Assembly: GCF_050433125.1 (NCBI RefSeq)
Contig: NZ_JBNPXV010000010.1
Span: 62,001-126,000 of the forward strand
Direction: 5' to 3'
Length of the DNA: 64,000 nt
Source of the DNA: Roseimarinus sediminis
Lineage (GTDB): Bacteria; Bacteroidota; Bacteroidia; Bacteroidales; Prolixibacteraceae
Shown piece by piece: positions 41,428-49,830 of this stretch. Both the position numbers and the translations under genes were made by a program. How positions within the stretch are numbered: the stretch's first letter is position 1; the number at the start of each line of letters is the position of its first letter. The notes below the pieces were generated by a model. That model made no database searches. It was not told where the DNA came from and saw only the letters and a program-made list of their open reading frames with translations.

Positions 41428-42174
41428 ATGAATACGCCAAATGAAATACAACAGGTAAGAATTAACAAATACCTGAGCGAAGTTGGGTTTTGTTCACGAC
41501 GAATGGCCGATCAGCTGATCGAAGCCGGAAGAGTGACCATTAATGGAAAGATACCTGAAAAGGGCACCAAAATAAGTACCGGAGATGAAGTAAGGGTTGA
41601 TGGTAAAACCATCGACAACAAGGAACAAAAACCGGTATTTATTGCTTTCAACAAACCGGTAGGCATCGTCTGTACTACCGACACGAAGAATGAAAAAAAC
41701 AACATCATCGACTTCATTGGTCACCCCGAAAGAATTTTCCCCATTGGCCGACTCGACAAGCCCAGCGAGGGACTCATTTTTCTTACCAACGATGGTGATA
41801 TTGTAAACAAAATACTAAGGGCACACAATCACCACGAAAAAGAATATGAAGTTCGGGTTGACAAGCCAATCAATTCTAAATTTATAAAGCAAATGGCAGG
41901 AGGTATCCCGATTTTGGGAACCGTCACCCGAAAATGCCTTGTAAAACCCACCGGGAAGTATGAATTTACCATTGTACTCACACAGGGTCTAAACCGACAA
42001 ATCCGCCGGATGTGTGAATACCTGGGTTACCGCGTCACAGCACTCAAGCGTACCCGTATTATGAATGTCAGGCTCGACCTGCCAACGGGACAATGGCGCG
42101 ATCTGAGCGCTGCCGAAATCGACGATATTAACCGCCGGATTGCCAATTCTTCAAAAACCCACTCCGCTGGTTGA
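41428..42174 (+). CDS. rluF: 23S rRNA pseudouridine synthase, RluF type
   Basis: The 248-residue enzyme has an N-terminal S4 domain (RINKYLSEVGFCSRRMADQL) and an RsuA/RluB/E/F catalytic domain with the catalytic Asp in PIGRLDKPSEGLIFLTNDG and the RQIRRMCEYLGYRV motif. RluF isomerises U2604 (and U2605) of 23S rRNA; the choice of RluF among relatives rests on the general similarity and is moderately sure. It follows the two RNA-binding genes on the same strand. Confidence 0.88.
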   Translation: MNTPNEIQQVRINKYLSEVGFCSRRMADQLIEAGRVTINGKIPEKGTKISTGDEVRVDGKTIDNKEQKPVFIAFNKPVGIVCTTDTKNEKNNIIDFIGHPERIFPIGRLDKPSEGLIFLTNDGDIVNKILRAHNHHEKEYEVRVDKPINSKFIKQMAGGIPILGTVTRKCLVKPTGKYEFTIVLTQGLNRQIRRMCEYLGYRVTALKRTRIMNVRLDLPTGQWRDLSAAEIDDINRRIANSSKTHSAG

Positions 42175-42330
42175 ATGTTCCATTTTGCCTTCATACCAAA
42201 CAATACACTGCTTATAAGCACGATGTAGCCTAAACAGGCATTCTCTTCTCTATTTTTTTTGTTATCAAATTGAACTCCCGTAAACCCAGGGGCCATTTTT
42301 TTCGTTTATTTGGCAAACAAATAAATAACG

Positions 42331-42873
42331 ATGGACAGAATTGTAGCAATCAACAGTAACAATCAAATTTTTCCAGCCTACCAAAACACACCAATCGGCG
42401 ATCTTCTCAGCTATCACAACCTGGGAAAAGAACACAAAGACTACGAAAAAGCAGAATTGCTGGTGGGTATGTGTATGGACAACAGAAAGAAGCTTCAGAT
42501 TCCCGAAAATTTTGCCTTCATCATCCGTGCCGGTGGAGCCAATCTGCGTTACAGCGAGTTCAAGGTTTCGTATGCCATTGGTGTTGGCGGAGTGCAATAC
42601 ATTGCGCTCATAGCTCATACCAACTGTGGCATGGTGAACCTGGCAGCCCGGAAACAAATTTTCATTGATGGTCTTATTGAACGTGCCGGCTGGGACGCCC
42701 AAAAAGCCGAAGAACATTTCAGCAATTTTGCCCCCCTGTTCGAAATCGGTAATGAAATCGATTTTGTTTTAAGCGAAGCACAAAGACTGCGCATCAAATA
42801 TCCGAAAGTTGTTGTGGCTCCTATGCTGTATAAGGTAGAAGACAATCAGCTGTACCTGATCAGGGAAGACTAA
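42331..42873 (+). CDS. Beta-carbonic-anhydrase-like protein
   Basis: The 180-residue protein has the zinc-ligand layout of beta-class carbonic anhydrases: a CxDxR (MCMDNR), an RAGGAN stretch, and HTNCGM supplying His and the second Cys. The overall length is short for the class and the C-terminal part is simpler, so it belongs to a minimal subgroup. It may hydrate CO2, supplying bicarbonate for instance to CarAB, but the distance to that operon makes a direct link weak. Confidence 0.8.
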   Translation: MDRIVAINSNNQIFPAYQNTPIGDLLSYHNLGKEHKDYEKAELLVGMCMDNRKKLQIPENFAFIIRAGGANLRYSEFKVSYAIGVGGVQYIALIAHTNCGMVNLAARKQIFIDGLIERAGWDAQKAEEHFSNFAPLFEIGNEIDFVLSEAQRLRIKYPKVVVAPMLYKVEDNQLYLIRED

Positions 42874-42891
42874 AGGCCCAAATAGAACCGA

Positions 42892-42931
42892 CTGACGGCA
42901 CGGAGCACGTGATTTAAAGTCACACCGTCAG
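42892..42931 (+). terminator. Weak hairpin between the carbonic-anhydrase-like gene and DUF6122
   Basis: CTGACGG (42892-42898) pairs with CCGTCAG (42925-42931), with a further CACGTGA/TCAC pairing inside. It lacks a T-run, so it is at best a partial terminator. Confidence 0.3.
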
Positions 42932-42963
42932 CAAGAATGAGTGCAGTTGATACTTTCAAAATT

Positions 42964-43350
42964 ATGCAAACTTTTATTCACTACTTTTTGCACTTTGGTT
43001 TTCCTTTTATTATTGCCTTTGTATTCTACAGAAAGGATTGGAAAAGGGTGTACCTGCTTCTCATTGCAAGCATGTTGGTCGATCTGGATCATTTGCTGGC
43101 TACTCCAATTTTCGAAGCAAACCGTTGTAGTATTAACTTCCACCCGCTGCATACCTACTACGCAATGGCAGGGTATGTTGCATTGCTCTTTTTTCGCAAA
43201 CCATTCAGAATTATTGGCATAGGACTGCTGTTTCATATGCTCACCGATTTGATTGACTGCTTAATGACCTATGCAAATTGTAAAGAATGTTTAAGCAATT
43301 CGCCTGCAATCGAACTCATAAAAAACATTTCAAAAATAATTGGATTATAA
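42964..43350 (+). CDS. DUF6122 family membrane protein
   Basis: The ATG at 42964 (MQTFIHYFLHFGFPFIIAF) is preferred over the frame start at 42937 because family members begin this way; it gives 128 residues. Three or four membrane segments are visible together with conserved His/Asp positions (MLVDLDHLL, FHPLHTYYAM, LFHMLTDLIDCL), a pattern that recalls YdjM-type membrane-bound metal-dependent hydrolases. No activity is known. Confidence 0.8.
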   Translation: MQTFIHYFLHFGFPFIIAFVFYRKDWKRVYLLLIASMLVDLDHLLATPIFEANRCSINFHPLHTYYAMAGYVALLFFRKPFRIIGIGLLFHMLTDLIDCLMTYANCKECLSNSPAIELIKNISKIIGL

Positions 43351-43452
43351 ATCATCGCTTCAGAAATTACAAAGCGGCTCCCCTTTCTTATGAAAAAATA
43401 TTTTGGAAAAGAATTGCCAGGTGAAGCCAGCTGAACCCAATTTTAGATTCAT

Positions 43453-44112
43453 CTAAACTGTCGGAGGAAATTCTGCTTTGCTGGTGTTTCGAGCGTCGGG
43501 TTTGATTAATTCTACCTCGTAAAAGGGAAGCCCCATTTTGAAGTATTCTTCCCGCTTCACCAGAAACCCTTTTTCTTTTAGCAAAGTATCCGTTGGTCGG
43601 TTTAGCTGACATCCTTCGGCTACCTTTTCCCATACAGGATTGAAAAAGTCCTGCATTTTTCCACCCAGATGCCGGTGCGCTCTCACATGTTCGAGAACCA
43701 GCAAGCGACCACCGGGTTTGAGCCAGCTCATGAACTGATCCAAAGCAAGACCAGGATCGGGAATGGTGCAAAGCACCAGCGTACATACCACCGCATCGAG
43801 CGTAGCGGGAGCTATCAACTGCTGCATTTCGTGGTAACCACAACCGGTGTTATGCAAACTCACCCGGTCGGGAAACAGCAATAAATCACGTTTTTTTTCT
43901 GCCCTGTAAAACATGTAGGGCGAAGGTTCAATTCCGGTTAGTTGTACTTTTTCGGTATAATGCTCAAGATTTACACCGGTGCCAACTCCCACTTCCAGCA
44001 CATGACCTTCGAGCTCCGATAAGAGTCGTGCACGCCTTGCCCTGAGCTGCCTCTTTTCGAGGTAGTACATGAAATAATCGTAGCTCGCTCCAAATATCCG
44101 ACTGAATCTCAT
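43453..44112 (-). CDS. Class I SAM-dependent methyltransferase
   Basis: The 219-residue protein has the AdoMet-binding motif I VLEVGVGTGVNLEHY, the acidic motif II-like TGIEPSPYM, and VVCTLVLCTIPDPG before LKPGGRLLVLEHVRAH. The N-terminal YDYFMYYLEKRQLRARR and overall type resemble phosphatidylethanolamine N-methyltransferase/UbiE-like enzymes acting on small or lipid substrates. The substrate is not known. The 3' side converges on DUF6122; the 5' side is preceded by TGAC-type repeats (44113-44182). Confidence 0.85.
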   Translation of the reverse strand: MRFSRIFGASYDYFMYYLEKRQLRARRARLLSELEGHVLEVGVGTGVNLEHYTEKVQLTGIEPSPYMFYRAEKKRDLLLFPDRVSLHNTGCGYHEMQQLIAPATLDAVVCTLVLCTIPDPGLALDQFMSWLKPGGRLLVLEHVRAHRHLGGKMQDFFNPVWEKVAEGCQLNRPTDTLLKEKGFLVKREEYFKMGLPFYEVELIKPDARNTSKAEFPPTV

Positions 44113-44333
44113 ATTAAAAAGTCATTAGGAAAAAGTCATTGGTAATGGAAAAAAGTCATTGGTCATGGAGTCATTAAGAAAAGTTCACCCTGTGAAATGG
44201 CTTGTATTGCCAGCTTATTTTCCAGGGGATAAAAGTTGCTATTTGTTAAACACCTTATCAAAGATCTTATTTCACAGTGGCTTTCCTTATTAAGTCCGAA
44301 AATCTGACAAGGAGTTAATGCCTGCAGCTTCCA

Positions 44334-45101
44334 CTAGACAATAAAAATAAGGAAAAGAAGGCCCAGCACAATGCGGTAATAGCCAAAATGCTTAAAACCG
44401 TAATTTTCAACAATTTTAAGAAACACCTTTACCGCAAGCCAGGCACTAACAAAGGCAAAAAGCAATCCTACCAGCAGCATAATGATTTCCTCACGTGAAA
44501 AATCGATGGGTGTTTTTAGCAGGTCGTAACCCGAAGCAGCAAACATGGTAGGTACGGCCAGCAAAAAGGAAAACTCGGTGGCCTGCTTCTTATCGAGCCG
44601 GTTAAAAACTCCACCAATGATGGTGGCAGCAGCCCTTGAAGTACCTGGTACCATGGAAAGACATTGAATGAGTCCGATGAAAAATGCATTTTTGTATGGA
44701 ATTTGTTCCAAACTGGCAATTTCGTTTTTCTTGTTCACCACCCTGCGATCGACCCAAATCAGTATTACACCGCCCACAATGAGCGAAACCGATACCACCA
44801 CCGGGTTGAATAAATAAGCCTTGATGTATTCGTAGGCAAAAAAACCAACGATGGCTGTTGGAATAAAGGCAATGATCAGTTTCAGGTAAATATCGATTCC
44901 CTGTAAAAAGCGTTTAATGTACATCAGTGCTATGGCCATGATGGCGCCCAGCTGAATAACAATTTCGAAGGTTTTCACAAACTCATCCTCATGAATTTTC
45001 ATGGCTGCTGTAGCCAGAATCATGTGGCCGGTCGATGAAATGGGTAAAAACTCGGTAAGTCCTTCAATAATGGCAATAATAATCGATTGAATTAAGCTCA
45101 T
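44334..45101 (-). CDS. uppP: Undecaprenyl-diphosphatase
   Basis: UppP (BacA) dephosphorylates undecaprenyl pyrophosphate at the inner membrane, recycling the lipid carrier for cell-wall synthesis. The 255-residue membrane protein has both signature regions: EGLTEFLPISSTGHMIL near the N-terminus and MVPGTSRAAATIIGGVF in the middle. Several membrane segments follow. It is monocistronic here. Confidence 0.96.
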   Translation of the reverse strand: MSLIQSIIIAIIEGLTEFLPISSTGHMILATAAMKIHEDEFVKTFEIVIQLGAIMAIALMYIKRFLQGIDIYLKLIIAFIPTAIVGFFAYEYIKAYLFNPVVVSVSLIVGGVILIWVDRRVVNKKNEIASLEQIPYKNAFFIGLIQCLSMVPGTSRAAATIIGGVFNRLDKKQATEFSFLLAVPTMFAASGYDLLKTPIDFSREEIIMLLVGLLFAFVSAWLAVKVFLKIVENYGFKHFGYYRIVLGLLFLIFIV

Positions 45102-45202
45102 GTTCGTGCATCAATTTTGGGCTAAAAAATAAAGATTCTTAAAGTAGCCGGTAAAAATAATGAACCGTCGGAAATAAAGGCCATTGTCGGGGAATTATTT
45201 TA

Positions 45203-45220
45203 AACACAGTTCGCTGTGTT
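45203..45220 (-). terminator. TTCG hairpin, probable terminator of the 47.5-45.3 kb gene pair
   Basis: AACACAG-TTCG-CTGTGTT forms a 7-bp stem; on the minus strand it is followed by TTTAAAATAATT. It lies about 90 bases beyond the stop of the secreted-protein gene. Confidence 0.45.
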
Positions 45221-45307
45221 GATGATGAATTAAGCAACCCGGCCTCAGACAAACACACATTCTAAGGCTCACATCCTGTTTCTTGTATGGTGCAAATGCC
45301 AAATATT

Positions 45308-47548
45308 TCAATTATTCTTGATTGGCCGGCTGCTTTTCTCAGTGTAAATCTCATAAGTCACACCTTCCCGATTACACCATTTAGGTTGTCCGAGCTCATC
45401 GGTTAAGAGGTAAAAAACGCCCGACATGCCTTCATTGGTGAAATCATGTCCAATGTAATTAAAGGTGTTGTCGTTGATTTTTAAACACGAGGTAAGGTCA
45501 ACCCGACCATCGATATGATAAGTGCCAATGTGTTTCATTTCGCCTTCGCGGGTCAAATAAAGCGAGCTTACAATCTGATTTTCTGCGGAATAATTCAGCG
45601 ACCAGGCCTGGTAATTCATGCTTTTTCCTTTGATGGCAATTAAAAAGTTGTTGTTGGTATTGACCACATCAATAAGTTCGGCATCGGTAAAAATTTCTTT
45701 CTCCCATTTCAATGAATCATTGAAAGTGTACAAGGCCACTTTTAACACGGGCAAATCTGTAAGTGAATCATTGAACGTGCTACGGGTAATCAGCAGGTAT
45801 TGTTCATTGATTTCATCCACTTCAAGATGAAGCGGAAATGCATTCTTCTGTAATACTACATTTTTCTCTTCCTTCCCGTTCCAGTCATAAGCCGCCACAA
45901 AGGTCTCCTTTATCAATTGTGAATCGCCAGGTATTTCGGTCCATCCAACGACGTAACAGGTACTGTCGTCGAGAATTTTATGATCGAAAAGGAGACTGCT
46001 TCCCTGCACTTTGTCCCGCGGGCTTACCAGCCAGCGCCCCCTGTCCTGTTGATCGAAACCGGCCAAAAATGCTTTGCCTTTACCATTTTTGTCGATTTGA
46101 ACGCCATGCAAATATTTCCAACGCTTATTAAAAACCTTGAAGCCAGTGGTTAAAGTGGTATCAATCATGGTTTGTGACGCTGTTGTACGTTGAATACCAA
46201 AAGGAATTAACTGATTTTGAAAGCTTACAACACGATCGCTGAAGAAGTATTTTTCACGATCGTGTTGAATGAATTTAACAAGATGCTCCAGATTGCTGTT
46301 CAGCAATTCATCGTTCCTGCTTTTTTCCAATACGCACCAGCGCATCAAGCCGTCCATGCCGCCGTATTGCTCGTTGAAAAAATGATTATAAAGGATGATT
46401 TTTTCGAAGCTGATATTTTGCCTCAGGAGCGCCAGCTCATCGTTCAGTGCTTTAACTTCTTCGGCCAAATCTTCATAATAACGCAGTTTGGCAATCAGGT
46501 AAAAGTTATCATGAAGGCTTGTATCGTTCACTTCCTGTTTTGTTGCAGCCAGCCACTCAATTTTTGAGTTTTTGTAATCGAACAGGTCATTGCAAATCGA
46601 TGAATAATCGTATTTGCCGATCAGATTCTGAAAACGGGCTTCTGGCCGATAATAATCGATCTCATTCTCAAATGCAGTACGATGAATAAGCTGTTCGATT
46701 TGCTGATCCATTGCCTGATCCACATCAAATAATCCGTCACGAATGGTCTTTATGTCGGTATCCATCAGCTTCAAAAAATTTTCACCCCAGCTTTTGAAAT
46801 CCCACAAATTAACAACTTCCTTTTCAAAGTCGGCTTCAGTAAGACCTTCAAGCCGGTAGGTTACGATGGGATGAATCTGGTAAGTATTTACCTTTAGCAA
46901 ATGAGGAAGTTGACTACAGGCAGTTTTGTACGCATCAAAATACACAATGGAAGAATCAAAATCGGCTACCATATTGGCAAGCTGTTCCAATAAATCGTCG
47001 TCGGCCTTTAAAAAAAGATCCTTGTAATTGGGATATCGTTCAAGCACATTCCGGTAGAAATAAAGACAACTGTTGTATTTACTAACACAGCGGGTAAAAT
47101 TAAGGTGCACACTTTCGGCATATCCAAAGTATTCATCAAGCTCTCCGAGCCGTCGGTTCACTTCGTTTACCACATCGTCCTTTTCAATCTTCTTATGATC
47201 TTCAGCCTTCGGAATAGTACCATAATAATCCCGATCGTTTCGCACCTGCCGATCGTCTATTTTGAAATTAACCAGTCCGTAGTAAATTTTAGCCTGTGAA
47301 TAATAATTTTTCAGAATAGGATACATGAACAAGGGATTTGTTTCACGCAGGTACTCATTGTTAATTTCAGCCAGTTTGAAATAGACAATGGCATGATCGG
47401 GATTTTTTCCCTGATAATGAATCAGATTTTGCATGTTACTGAAGCGGTCGTTCACCGAAAAACTTTCATATAAATCATTGAATTTGTCCTGGGTGTATGC
47501 CGAATAAGCAAGCAACAGGCAGCTTGTAATGAGTAGTAATTTCTTCAT
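45308..47548 (-). CDS. Large secreted protein of unknown function
   Basis: The 746-residue protein begins with a clear signal peptide (MKKLLLITSCLLLAYSAYTQ). The first ~440 residues are predicted helical with TPR-like spacing (PDHAIVYFKLAEINNEY, YNSCLYFYRNVLERYPNY); the remaining part is rich in short beta strands and reads like a propeller of repeated WxW/Dxx-type blades (KAFLAGFDQQDRGRWLV, YVVGWTEIPGDSQL, IAIKGKSMNYQAW). It follows the OmpA-family gene by 17 bases, so the pair is an operon, probably periplasmic or envelope-associated. I do not recognise a named family. Confidence 0.75.
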   Translation of the reverse strand: MKKLLLITSCLLLAYSAYTQDKFNDLYESFSVNDRFSNMQNLIHYQGKNPDHAIVYFKLAEINNEYLRETNPLFMYPILKNYYSQAKIYYGLVNFKIDDRQVRNDRDYYGTIPKAEDHKKIEKDDVVNEVNRRLGELDEYFGYAESVHLNFTRCVSKYNSCLYFYRNVLERYPNYKDLFLKADDDLLEQLANMVADFDSSIVYFDAYKTACSQLPHLLKVNTYQIHPIVTYRLEGLTEADFEKEVVNLWDFKSWGENFLKLMDTDIKTIRDGLFDVDQAMDQQIEQLIHRTAFENEIDYYRPEARFQNLIGKYDYSSICNDLFDYKNSKIEWLAATKQEVNDTSLHDNFYLIAKLRYYEDLAEEVKALNDELALLRQNISFEKIILYNHFFNEQYGGMDGLMRWCVLEKSRNDELLNSNLEHLVKFIQHDREKYFFSDRVVSFQNQLIPFGIQRTTASQTMIDTTLTTGFKVFNKRWKYLHGVQIDKNGKGKAFLAGFDQQDRGRWLVSPRDKVQGSSLLFDHKILDDSTCYVVGWTEIPGDSQLIKETFVAAYDWNGKEEKNVVLQKNAFPLHLEVDEINEQYLLITRSTFNDSLTDLPVLKVALYTFNDSLKWEKEIFTDAELIDVVNTNNNFLIAIKGKSMNYQAWSLNYSAENQIVSSLYLTREGEMKHIGTYHIDGRVDLTSCLKINDNTFNYIGHDFTNEGMSGVFYLLTDELGQPKWCNREGVTYEIYTEKSSRPIKNN

Positions 47549-47565
47549 CGTCGATCTATTTGAAA

Positions 47566-49629
47566 TTATTCAGTAAGTCGTTTCTCAATAAAAAATATTT
47601 CGTCCTGTTCGTCCAGAATTTTCATTTCGACCCTGCGGTTAATGGCGCGGTTTTCGTCGGACGTATTGGGAACCAGGGGCACTGTTTCACCATAGCCTTT
47701 GGGTTGCAGCTTATGGCTTTCGATGCCGTTGATGATGAGGTATTCAACCACCGATTTGGCCCGTTTTTCGGCCAGTACATTATTATAACGCTCACTGCCC
47801 ACATCGTCGGTATGTGCCATGATCTCGACATGGATGTCGGGATTGTCCTTTAGAAGCTGAATCACCCGAGCCAGTTCCTCAAAAGAACTTTCGAGCAGGT
47901 CGGCTGAATTGAATTCAAAATTGATGTTGTTTAACTGAATGGGGACTTTAATCTTAAGCGGACTAAGGGAAATTGTTTTTTGCTTCAAATCGCGATGGGC
48001 TGCCAAATCTATTAACTCGTGTTTAAAAGCAAACCCCCGGGGGCCTCTCACTTCAACATCATAAACTTCACCTTCGCGCAATACAAGCGAATACCTGCCG
48101 GCTTTGCCTTCAAGCGCTTCAGGTTGATACAGGCGCTTTCGTTCATCAAAAAGTTCGATGGAAGCTGAAAGCGGATCATTGGTTTCTTCATCGAGAACCA
48201 GTAATTCGAGTAGCCGCTTTTTGGGCTTAAGTTCAATGTCACGTATAAATTCATCGAATAAAACAAGGTCTGAAAGATTCAGCTGCAGCCGATTGCTTTC
48301 ATAATGTTCCACATCAACCTGTAAAGTATATAATAAGCCAATGGGCAGGATGATCTCCTTTTTTCCTTTGTAAATTTCATGTATTTCAGCAGCTACATTC
48401 TTTCCGTTTGGGTCAAGAATGCTCAATTTTCCGTCGAGCGGCCATAGCTCTTCCTCATCATACATATTCAATGAGACTTTAACTTCGGGATACAAAGCGA
48501 AATCGAGACTACGATGTTCATGAGTCGCCATTTCGTCAAACAAATGGAACTTATGAGAAAAAGCTTCACCCCAAATGTGGTACATGTAGCTTTTGCCGGC
48601 ATTGACCAGTGTCCACCACTGTCCACTTTTCGGGTCAGCATTGGCATAAAAAACAGTATCTCCTATTATCGGATCACTTACCAAGACCTTAGCCGCAATG
48701 GGCTCGCTGGTAACTGCATTGCTGACCTTCCCGCTGATTATAATGGTTTTATCCGGAATAAACCGTTCATCGAGCGGATAACGGTACAACTGACCCTTTG
48801 GATGTTTTCCATTGTCGCTTACAATATAATACAGAAAGCCATCGGCTTTGCAATACGAAGGGGCTGTTTCACTGTCCTTCGATGCCAGTGTATCGATTTT
48901 AACGGGCAGAAACCAATGAATTCCGGTCATGCTTTTCGTCCAGTAGAGCTTCCAGTTTTCCTTATTGTCTTCAACACGAGAATAAATCAGGGTGTGGTTG
49001 TCGTCGTATACCTTGGGCCAGGCGATGCCGCCGTTGTTAATTTCGGTATTGATTTTTTCGGGCTGTTTCCAGCGGGTATGATCGCTGTTTATTCCCGATT
49101 TCCAGATTGCGCCCGTTTGGTAGTCTTCAAGTTTTTTCATCACTTCTTCGCGGGTAAAAAACAACTCCCGCTGATTACCCGAGACAGACGGATAATTCTC
49201 ATCGGCTGCGGTATTAACGGGAGCTCCCAGGTTAACCGGAGCCATTATTTCCCTGTTAATAATTTCGCATTGGTAAAGATCAAGACCACCTTTGGTATCG
49301 GGCAAATTGGCAGCAAAATAAAGCACTTTACCATCAAAACGGAACGAGGGACCACAGATTCTTGTATCCTCTCCGGTCAAATCGTTAATAACATTGACGC
49401 TGGAAGCCGGCCACCAGTTACTCCCGGTATCAGTGCGTTTTGTAACTTTTACCAGTCTTTTTTCTTTACGCGGCCAGTCAATAATCACCATTTGTAATCC
49501 ATCGGGGCTAATGGCAAAATCAACCGGATTTTCAACTCCTCTTACAAGTATTTGCTCAAAATCGTATTTATATGCCTTAACAAGAAGTACGAAAAAGATC
49601 AGCAGGGGAAGCAGGATTGCTTTTTTCAT
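47566..49629 (-). CDS. OmpA-family protein with WD40/PD40-like propeller
   Basis: The 687-residue protein has an N-terminal signal anchor/peptide (MKKAILLPLLIFFVLLVKAY), a propeller-like domain (ISPDGLQMVIIDWPRKEKRL, FDGKVLYFAANLPDTKGGLD, SVSGNQRELFFTREE; residues ~35-280), carboxypeptidase-regulatory-like beta domains (VSNAVTSEPIAAKVLVSDP), and a C-terminal OmpA peptidoglycan-binding domain (INFEFNSADLLES, HTDDVGSERYNNVLAEKRAK, NRRVEMKIL). This layout is common in Bacteroidota proteins anchoring envelope machinery such as gliding or secretion complexes. It is the first gene of a pair with the secreted protein downstream. Confidence 0.9.
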   Translation of the reverse strand: MKKAILLPLLIFFVLLVKAYKYDFEQILVRGVENPVDFAISPDGLQMVIIDWPRKEKRLVKVTKRTDTGSNWWPASSVNVINDLTGEDTRICGPSFRFDGKVLYFAANLPDTKGGLDLYQCEIINREIMAPVNLGAPVNTAADENYPSVSGNQRELFFTREEVMKKLEDYQTGAIWKSGINSDHTRWKQPEKINTEINNGGIAWPKVYDDNHTLIYSRVEDNKENWKLYWTKSMTGIHWFLPVKIDTLASKDSETAPSYCKADGFLYYIVSDNGKHPKGQLYRYPLDERFIPDKTIIISGKVSNAVTSEPIAAKVLVSDPIIGDTVFYANADPKSGQWWTLVNAGKSYMYHIWGEAFSHKFHLFDEMATHEHRSLDFALYPEVKVSLNMYDEEELWPLDGKLSILDPNGKNVAAEIHEIYKGKKEIILPIGLLYTLQVDVEHYESNRLQLNLSDLVLFDEFIRDIELKPKKRLLELLVLDEETNDPLSASIELFDERKRLYQPEALEGKAGRYSLVLREGEVYDVEVRGPRGFAFKHELIDLAAHRDLKQKTISLSPLKIKVPIQLNNINFEFNSADLLESSFEELARVIQLLKDNPDIHVEIMAHTDDVGSERYNNVLAEKRAKSVVEYLIINGIESHKLQPKGYGETVPLVPNTSDENRAINRRVEMKILDEQDEIFFIEKRLTE

Positions 49630-49830
49630 TTATCTGTTTTTTTGATCATATTATCTATAACTGCTGGAAAAAGATTCATTTAAAAATTAGAAATGACAGC
49701 ATAGAAAGTTTTAGACAATTTAAGGAACAATCCCATACGAGACAATATCATCATACACTTTATAGTAATAATCATTTACTGATTTTCAATGTTATTTAAT
49801 ACAGCTTAGCCCACTGAGGTATTCCTCCAT

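Noticed and set aside
43388..43843. 151-residue frame overlapping the methyltransferase
   Set aside because: It is a same-strand shadow in another frame with no motif; the methyltransferase frame carries AdoMet motifs.
48514..49497. 327-residue frame on the + strand
   Set aside because: It is antisense to the OmpA-family gene, whose signal peptide and domains are unmistakable.
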